From NCBI GenBank assembly GCA_023434205.1, contig JAEYTB010000211.1, positions 1-24,651 on the forward strand: a stretch of 24,651 bases of DNA, read 5' to 3'. The stretch comes from Planctomycetota bacterium. Its GTDB lineage: Bacteria > Planctomycetota > Phycisphaerae > Phycisphaerales > UBA1924. Below the pieces are notes generated by a model. That model had not been told where the DNA came from, did not search any database, and saw nothing but the letters and a program-made list of their open reading frames with translations. Made by a program: the position numbers and the translations under genes. This document shows positions 21,032 through 24,651 of this stretch, one piece after another. Each line of letters opens with the position of its first letter. The stretch's first letter is position 1.

Positions 21032-21670
21032 ATGCGTCACGGCAGAGCTGGCTACCGACTGGGCCGAACCACGGCCCACCGCACGTCCACGCTGCGCAAC
21101 CTGGCCGCGGGCCTCTTTGAGCACGGGCAGATCGTCACGACGATCCCCAAGGCCAAGGCCGTCCAGCCCTTCGTGGAGAAGATCATCACCGCCGCCAAGA
21201 CCGGCGACCTGGCGGCCCGCCGCCGGATCATCGCCAAGCTCGGTGGCGACCGGCTGGGCTTCGACTGGCTCTACACCGCCAAGAACGCCAGCGAGGCCGA
21301 GAAGGAGCATGTCCAGAAGCTCCGCGACCAGGCCACGGCGTTCTTCGAGGTGCCCGACAGCTCCAAGGTCGAGCGTAACCGCTACGGCGAGCTGCGCAAG
21401 GCCCCCAAGATCGTGAAGCACATCTTCGACAACGTCGCCCCCCGCTTCGCGGACCGGGCCGGCGGGTACACCCGCATCGTGAAGCTCGGCCGCCACCGCG
21501 TGGGCGACGGCACCGAGCTCTGCGTGCTCCAGTTCTGCGGGGCCGAGGAGGGCGCCGAGATCGGCGGCCGCCCCAGCCAGCGCCGCCGCATCGGCGACAA
21601 GCGCACGGCCTTCTACGCCAAGCTCCGCAAGGAGAAGGGTGAGGCCAAGACCGAGGCCAAGGCCGAATAA
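21032..21670 (+). CDS. rplQ: 50S ribosomal protein L17 (bL17) with a large internal insertion
   Basis: The 212-residue product begins MRHGRAGYRLGRTTAHRTSTL as L17 does, continues LRNLAAGLFEHGQIVTTIPKAKA (21-43), and resumes the family at HIFDNVAPRFADRAGGYTRIVKLG (130-153). Between them, about residues 71-126, is an extra ~56 residues not in standard L17 (about 120-127 long), with charged helical-looking sequence (ASEAEKEHVQKLRDQ). A C-terminal extension from about 170 ends in an acidic/Lys tail. ATG at 21032 with GGAG just upstream is the start; an earlier in-frame start at 20948 overlaps the hairpin. L17 sits near the tunnel exit. It ends the cluster and is followed by a strong terminator. 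Confidence 0.94.
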   Translation: MRHGRAGYRLGRTTAHRTSTLRNLAAGLFEHGQIVTTIPKAKAVQPFVEKIITAAKTGDLAARRRIIAKLGGDRLGFDWLYTAKNASEAEKEHVQKLRDQATAFFEVPDSSKVERNRYGELRKAPKIVKHIFDNVAPRFADRAGGYTRIVKLGRHRVGDGTELCVLQFCGAEEGAEIGGRPSQRRRIGDKRTAFYAKLRKEKGEAKTEAKAE

Positions 21671-21696
21671 ACGGCTGTTCTACCGAATGTTCCCCC

Positions 21697-21723
21697 AACG
21701 CCCGGGCTTCCCGGGCGTTTTTT
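21697..21723 (+). terminator. Intrinsic terminator after rplQ
   Basis: AACGCCCGGG (21697-21706) and CCCGGGCGTT (21710-21719) form a perfect ten-pair stem with a CTT loop, running into six T residues. It is the clear end of the ribosomal cluster. Confidence 0.92.
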
Positions 21724-21764
21724 CTTGGGAATCGAATCCCCTAGCGAAACAAGACCGGCTCGGC

Positions 21765-21799
21765 TATCGTCTACTAGGTTGAATCGGCGGTGCCGCCGA
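21765..21799 (+). promoter_or_regulatory. Candidate promoter -10 and hairpin for the lipoprotein gene
   Basis: GGCTATCGT supplies TATCGT (21765-21770). The inverted repeat TCGGCGG-TG-CCGCCGA (21784-21799) lies close to the predicted start, before the AGGAG ribosome binding site at 21825-21829. No good -35 is seen. Confidence 0.35.
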
Positions 21800-21836
21800 G
21801 GAACGCATCCACACTCATTTCCCCAGGAGTTTGAGC

Positions 21837-22241
21837 ATGAAGATCGCGAAGCTGATGAGCGTCGTTTGCGCCGCCGGCCTGCTGATGGTCGTTGGCTGCA
21901 ACAAAGAGAACAAGGCCTCGGCCGGCGCCGTGGGCGGCAAGACCGAGTGCTGCTCGAGCAAGGACGGCAGCATGGGCGCCGTCGGCGCGAAGAAGGACGG
22001 CTGCTGCGCCGAGAAGAAGGCCAACATGGGCGCCGTGAAGGCCGACGACTGCGCCAAGTCCTGCACCGACAAGGCGAGCATGGGCGCCGTCAAGGGCGAG
22101 TGCACCACGACCAAGTCCGAGTGCACCGACAAGGCGAGCATGGGCGCTGTCAAGGGCGAGTGCACCACCAAGACCCAGTGCACCGACAAGGCCAGCATGG
22201 GCGCCGTCGCCCCCAAGAGCGGCTGCGGCCAGAAGAACTGA
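21837..22241 (+). CDS. Small Cys-rich repeat lipoprotein, function unknown
   Basis: I do not recognise a family. The 134-residue product has a lipoprotein signal: basic start, hydrophobic stretch and lipobox VVGC with the lipidated Cys at 21. The +2 residue is Asn, so outer-membrane sorting would be expected by the usual rule. The mature part has 12 cysteines (21, 38, 39, 56, 57, 72, 76, 89, 96, 109, 115, 130) and five copies of MGAV preceded by Ser or Asn, in units such as CTDKASMGAVKGECTTK. It is Lys-rich and has almost no aromatic residues. AGGAG lies 7 nt before the ATG. Its own terminator follows. Metal binding or disulfide cross-linking at the cell surface are possible but unproven. Confidence 0.85.
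   Translation: MKIAKLMSVVCAAGLLMVVGCNKENKASAGAVGGKTECCSSKDGSMGAVGAKKDGCCAEKKANMGAVKADDCAKSCTDKASMGAVKGECTTTKSECTDKASMGAVKGECTTKTQCTDKASMGAVAPKSGCGQKN
22062..22223 (+). repeat. In-frame tandem repeats in the lipoprotein gene
   Basis: Units starting TGCACCGACAAGGC begin at 22062, 22122 and 22179 (spacings 60 and 57 nt, so in frame), the third running out after ATGGGCGCCGTC. They differ by few bases, which points to recent duplication. Two more degenerate ATGGGCGCCGT units lie upstream (from about 21972 and 22026). Confidence 0.85.
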
Positions 22242-22264
22242 GCCCCTCAACTCCCGATTTCAAG

Positions 22265-22302
22265 ACGCCGCCGGCCCCACCTGGGCCGGCGGCGTTGTTT
22301 TT
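22265..22302 (+). terminator. Intrinsic terminator after the lipoprotein gene
   Basis: ACGCCGCCGGCCC (22265-22277) and GGGCCGGCGGCGT (22283-22295) form a perfect 13-pair stem with a CACCT loop, followed by TGTTTTTG. Confidence 0.9.
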
Positions 22303-22330
22303 GTTGCACCGCCCCGCTCGGCTACGCCGG

Positions 22331-22359
22331 TTGCAGAGCCCTGACGCATTCCGTACGAT
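22331..22359 (+). promoter_or_regulatory. Predicted promoter of the DUF488 operon
   Basis: TTGCAG (22331-22336) and TACGAT (22354-22359) are 17 nt apart. Transcription would start about 7 nt on, at or next to the GTG at 22366, implying a leaderless message; no Shine-Dalgarno sequence precedes that GTG. Confidence 0.55.
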
Positions 22360-22365
22360 GCGCCC

Positions 22366-22965
22366 GTGGTCGCAGACACTCCCCATCCGCAGGGCGCACC
22401 ACCCGCCTCGCAACTGCTCACCATCGGCTACGGCAACGACCGAGCCTCCGAGGACTTCATCGCGCTCCTCCGCCGGTACGAGATCGAGTACCTGGTCGAT
22501 GTGCGCAGCAAGCCGTTCTCCAAGTACCGGCCGGAGTTCTCGAAGGACGCTCTGGCCGCGATCCTCACCCGTGCCGGGTTCAAGTACGTGTTCATGGGCG
22601 ACTCGCTGGGTGGTCTGCCCTCGGACCCGACGTGCTTCGTGGACGGCAAGGTCAGCTACACGGCCTGCCGCGAAAAGGAGTGGTTCCGCGCGGGCTTGGC
22701 ACGCCTCGCCAAAGGGGTGCATGACGGACGCCGGATCGCGATCATGTGCGCCGAGCTCGAGCCCGAGCGCTGCCACCGCAGCAAGCTGGTGGGCGAGGCC
22801 CTCAAGGACATGGGGGTCCCCATCGCGCATATCGACGACGATGGAGAGGTTGTCACGCAGGAGCGGGTGATGGCGAGGCTCGATGGCGGCCAGGCGCAGC
22901 TCTTCGGCTCCGACCTCACCTCCCGCAAGAAGTACCAGCCCAGCCCCCCGGAGGGCGACGGATGA
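22366..22965 (+). CDS. DUF488 family protein (first of two)
   Basis: The 199-residue protein shows the DUF488 pattern: LTIGYGN (18-24), a VDVRSKPFSKY segment (44-54) with downstream F and GDSLGG (78-83), and the Cys-containing strand IMCAELEPERCHRSKLV (126-142), where C128 and the C136-H137-R138 motif stand out. The biochemical function of DUF488 is not established to my knowledge; the CHR motif suggests a catalytic or metal-binding site. GTG at 22366 is the first start and lies right after a promoter, so the message may be leaderless. The stop overlaps the next gene by ATGA. The C-terminus (TSRKKYQPSPPEG) is basic. Confidence 0.85.
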   Translation: MVADTPHPQGAPPASQLLTIGYGNDRASEDFIALLRRYEIEYLVDVRSKPFSKYRPEFSKDALAAILTRAGFKYVFMGDSLGGLPSDPTCFVDGKVSYTACREKEWFRAGLARLAKGVHDGRRIAIMCAELEPERCHRSKLVGEALKDMGVPIAHIDDDGEVVTQERVMARLDGGQAQLFGSDLTSRKKYQPSPPEGDG

Positions 22966-23450
22966 TCGAGCAGATCGTCACAATCGGCGCCTACGGCTAC
23001 AACGCCGACCGCTTTATCCGTGCGCTGCGCGACGCCGGCGTCGACCTCTTCATCGACGTCCGCGCCCGCCGTGGCGTCCGCGGCAGCGAGTATGCCTTCG
23101 CCAACGCCAAGCGGCTCCAGGCCGCGCTCGCCGAGGCCGGCATCGGGTACGCTCATGTCGTGGAGCTCGCGCCGCCCAGGGAGATCCGCCAGGCTCAGTA
23201 CCGCGTCGACGAAGCGCAGGGCGTGGCGAAGCGCACGCGGGCCGCGCTGAGCGACCAGTTCGTCCACTCGTACGAGAAGGCCTGCCTTGCCGGCTTTGAC
23301 CCGGCACACTTTGTCGCCAGCGTCTGCGGACCGGCCCGCCGCCCGGCGCTCTTCTGCGTCGAGCGCGAGGCCGACGCCTGCCACCGTTCCCTCATCGCCA
23401 AACGCCTAAGAGATCAGCTCTCTGTTCCGGTGCTGAACCTGAGCCCATGA
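22962..23450 (+). CDS. DUF488 family protein (second, shorter)
   Basis: The 162-residue protein is a second DUF488 member: VTIGAYGYNADRFIRAL (6-22), LFIDVRARRGVRGSEY (29-44), and FCVEREADACHRSLIAKRLR (131-150) with C132 and C140-H141-R142. It differs from its neighbour in the VDVR region (RARRG instead of RSKPF) and lacks the GDSLGG-like segment, having VVELAPP there, so it belongs to a different subgroup rather than being a recent duplicate. It starts within the upstream gene's stop (ATGA) and its own stop overlaps the third gene in the same way. Function unknown. Confidence 0.85.
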   Translation: MIEQIVTIGAYGYNADRFIRALRDAGVDLFIDVRARRGVRGSEYAFANAKRLQAALAEAGIGYAHVVELAPPREIRQAQYRVDEAQGVAKRTRAALSDQFVHSYEKACLAGFDPAHFVASVCGPARRPALFCVEREADACHRSLIAKRLRDQLSVPVLNLSP

Positions 23451-24079
23451 GAGTCGTCATCCTGGGCCGGACGAAGATGGGTCAGGGCGTGTGCGTCGGC
23501 GGCATGGTCGAGGACACGGGCCGGCCCGTCCGCCTCCTCCCCCGCGGCACGTACTGCCACCCGCCCCACACCCCGTTTCAGGTCGGCCAAGTTTGGGACC
23601 TGGACCTGCGACCGCGGAACTCCATCGAGCCTCCGCACACCGAGGACCACGACGAGTGGAACGGCCGCCTCGTGGGTCATCACGACGACCTCCTCCCCTT
23701 CCTGCGGCGGTGGGTGAAGAAGCCGTGGATGGGCGGCCCGGAGACGCTGTTTGATGGAACACTGCGGGTCCGCAAGTCCGGCACGGCCTACCTCCCGCGC
23801 CACGGGCCGCAGCCGGTGCGCAGTGTGGGCTTCTGGGTGCTCCCCGCGGCACTTATATTCCTGCCCCGTGAGGGCGACCGCCGCTTCCTCCTCCAGCACA
23901 CCAGGCCGATTTTCAAGATCCCGTACGTCGGCACCGCCCCGCCGCCCACGCACATCCCCAAGGGCACGCTCGTCCGCGTCTCGCTCGCCCGCTGGTGGCT
24001 CAACCCTAACCACGCTGACGAGGGAGAAACCTGTGCGCTCCAGCTCTCGGGCTGGTACCCGCGTCCGACCGCGTCGTGA
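23447..24079 (+). CDS. Probable dual-OB-domain protein, third gene of the DUF488 operon
   Basis: The 210-residue product starts VVILGRTKMGQGVCVGGMV (3-21), then RPVRLLPRGTYCH (26-38), FQVGQVWDLDL (44-54), and ends with LVRVSLARWW...ETCALQLSGWY (175-204). This arrangement (start like LGRTKMG..C, central VGQVWDLDL strand, final beta-rich VSL...C...L) recalls the predicted dual OB-fold family annotated next to DUF488 genes in other bacteria; I recall this from general knowledge and could not verify it. No catalytic motif or signal peptide is visible. Three ATGA-linked genes imply a single operon and possibly a complex acting on nucleic acid. Its 3' end overlaps one possible pheS start. Confidence 0.7.
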   Translation: MRVVILGRTKMGQGVCVGGMVEDTGRPVRLLPRGTYCHPPHTPFQVGQVWDLDLRPRNSIEPPHTEDHDEWNGRLVGHHDDLLPFLRRWVKKPWMGGPETLFDGTLRVRKSGTAYLPRHGPQPVRSVGFWVLPAALIFLPREGDRRFLLQHTRPIFKIPYVGTAPPPTHIPKGTLVRVSLARWWLNPNHADEGETCALQLSGWYPRPTAS

Positions 24080-24088
24080 CCGGCTCCC

Positions 24089-24094
24089 TACCCT
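24089..24094 (+). promoter_or_regulatory. Candidate -10 element before pheS
   Basis: CCCTACCCT repeats the TACCCT element seen before secY, infA and the UDP-glucuronate decarboxylase. It ends 7 nt before the TTG at 24102, suggesting leaderless pheS mRNA. No -35 was found. Confidence 0.3.
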
Positions 24095-24101
24095 TCCCCG
24101 C

Positions 24102-24651
24102 TTGATCGACCACCTCAACCAGCTCGAATCCGACGCCCTGACTCAACTCGCGTCCACACGCGACGCCGATGCCCTCGAGTCCTGGCGCATCGCTTACCTG
24201 GGCGCGCACGGCAAGCTCAAGGCTGCCATGGGCGGCCTCAAGGACGTCCCCAAGGACCAGAAGCCGGCGGTGGGGGCCCGCCTCAACGGCGTGAAGCAGG
24301 CCCTCGACGCCGCGTTCGCGGAGCGCAAGGCGCGGCTAGCGGGCGCGCCCACCGCCGCCGGTGAGCAGATCGACATGACAGAGCCGGGCCTGGTCGAGGG
24401 CTTCGGCGCCGGCCGCCCGCACGTCATCTCCCGCGTCCGCGATGAGCTGGTCGAGGTCTTCGCCCGCATGGGCTTTGAGGCCGCCGAGGGCCCCGAGCTG
24501 GAGGACGATGAGCATAACTTCGTTAAGCTCAACATCCCCGCGGACCACCCCGCCCGAGACCCCATCGACAACTTCTACGTCGACGACCCGGCCAGGGTGA
24601 AGTCGCCCCGAATGCTGCGCAGCCAGACCAGCACGGTGCAGGTGCGCACGC
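24102..24651 (+). CDS. pheS: Phenylalanyl-tRNA synthetase alpha subunit, 5' part (runs off the window)
   Basis: The frame is open to the window end. The encoded 183 residues match PheS: an N-terminal coiled-coil region (LNQLESDALTQL..., AYLGAHGKLKAAMGGLKDVP, about 5-55), then PGLVEGFGAGRPHVISRV and the class II synthetase region GPELEDDEHNF (130-140), LNIPADHPARD and MLRSQTSTVQVRT at the end. PheS forms the alpha2-beta2 synthetase with PheT. The start is uncertain: TTG at 24102 gives a normal N-terminus and follows a TACCCT element; GTG at 24033 has an AGGGAG site 6 nt ahead but would add an Arg-rich 23-residue extension and overlap the previous gene. Confidence 0.9.
   Translation, partial: MIDHLNQLESDALTQLASTRDADALESWRIAYLGAHGKLKAAMGGLKDVPKDQKPAVGARLNGVKQALDAAFAERKARLAGAPTAAGEQIDMTEPGLVEGFGAGRPHVISRVRDELVEVFARMGFEAAEGPELEDDEHNFVKLNIPADHPARDPIDNFYVDDPARVKSPRMLRSQTSTVQVRT

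Noticed and set aside
22062..22223. CRISPR-like array
   Set aside because: Repeats are in frame, nearly contiguous and code for the lipoprotein; no spacers of constant size.

Overview
The window is GC-rich (third codon positions almost always G or C) and is dominated by one unbroken S10-spc-alpha type ribosomal protein cluster on the + strand. The gene order is bacterial. A UDP-glucuronate decarboxylase, a secreted protein with no recognisable family, many tailed ribosomal proteins, an L17 with a large insertion and an unusual L2 signature motif together suggest the Planctomycetota, perhaps Phycisphaerae. That placement is inference from sequence character, not a search result.

Layout. Positions 1-2415 (+): the 3' end of a LysM protein, then two sugar-nucleotide SDR enzymes (HldD-like epimerase, UDP-glucuronate decarboxylase), i.e. 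envelope polysaccharide precursor supply. Positions 2420-4950 (-): ruvB downstream of, and overlapping by one base, a gene for an unrecognised secreted protein. Positions 4951-5236: divergent spacer holding a good promoter (TTGACA-N16-TATTCT) and hairpins ahead of rpsJ. Positions 5237-21670 (+): rpsJ, rplC, (304-nt spacer), rplD, rplW, rplB, rpsS, rplV, rpsC, rplP, rpmC, rpsQ, rplN, rplX, rplE, rpsN, rpsH, rplF, rplR, rpsE, rplO, secY, map, infA, rpmJ, rpsM, rpsK, rpoA, rplQ. rpmD (L30), adk and rpsD (S4), often found in such clusters, are absent from their usual slots. Positions 21837-22241: a small Cys-rich repeat lipoprotein. Positions 22366-24079: three genes coupled by ATGA overlaps (two DUF488 proteins and a probable dual-OB protein). 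From about 24102 to the end: the start of pheS.

The cluster makes much of both ribosomal subunits together with the Sec channel, methionine aminopeptidase, IF-1 and RNA polymerase alpha. It is punctuated by intrinsic terminators after rpsJ, rplO, rpsK and rplQ, and by candidate promoters of the form (G/C)CTAnnnT. Many of these are followed at about the expected +1 by a hairpin, suggesting several co-regulated transcription units rather than one message.

Most notable points: rplV encodes L22 with an N-terminal Xre-like helix-turn-helix domain; a 304-nt structured spacer lies before rplD; L17 has a roughly 56-residue insertion; S14 is short but has lost three of four zinc cysteines; L2 has a rewritten signature motif; S5 has an RGG tail; the lipoprotein carries repeated MGAV/Cys units; and the DUF488-DUF488-dual OB operon has no established function. 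RNA structures were found by eye, and no homology search was possible.
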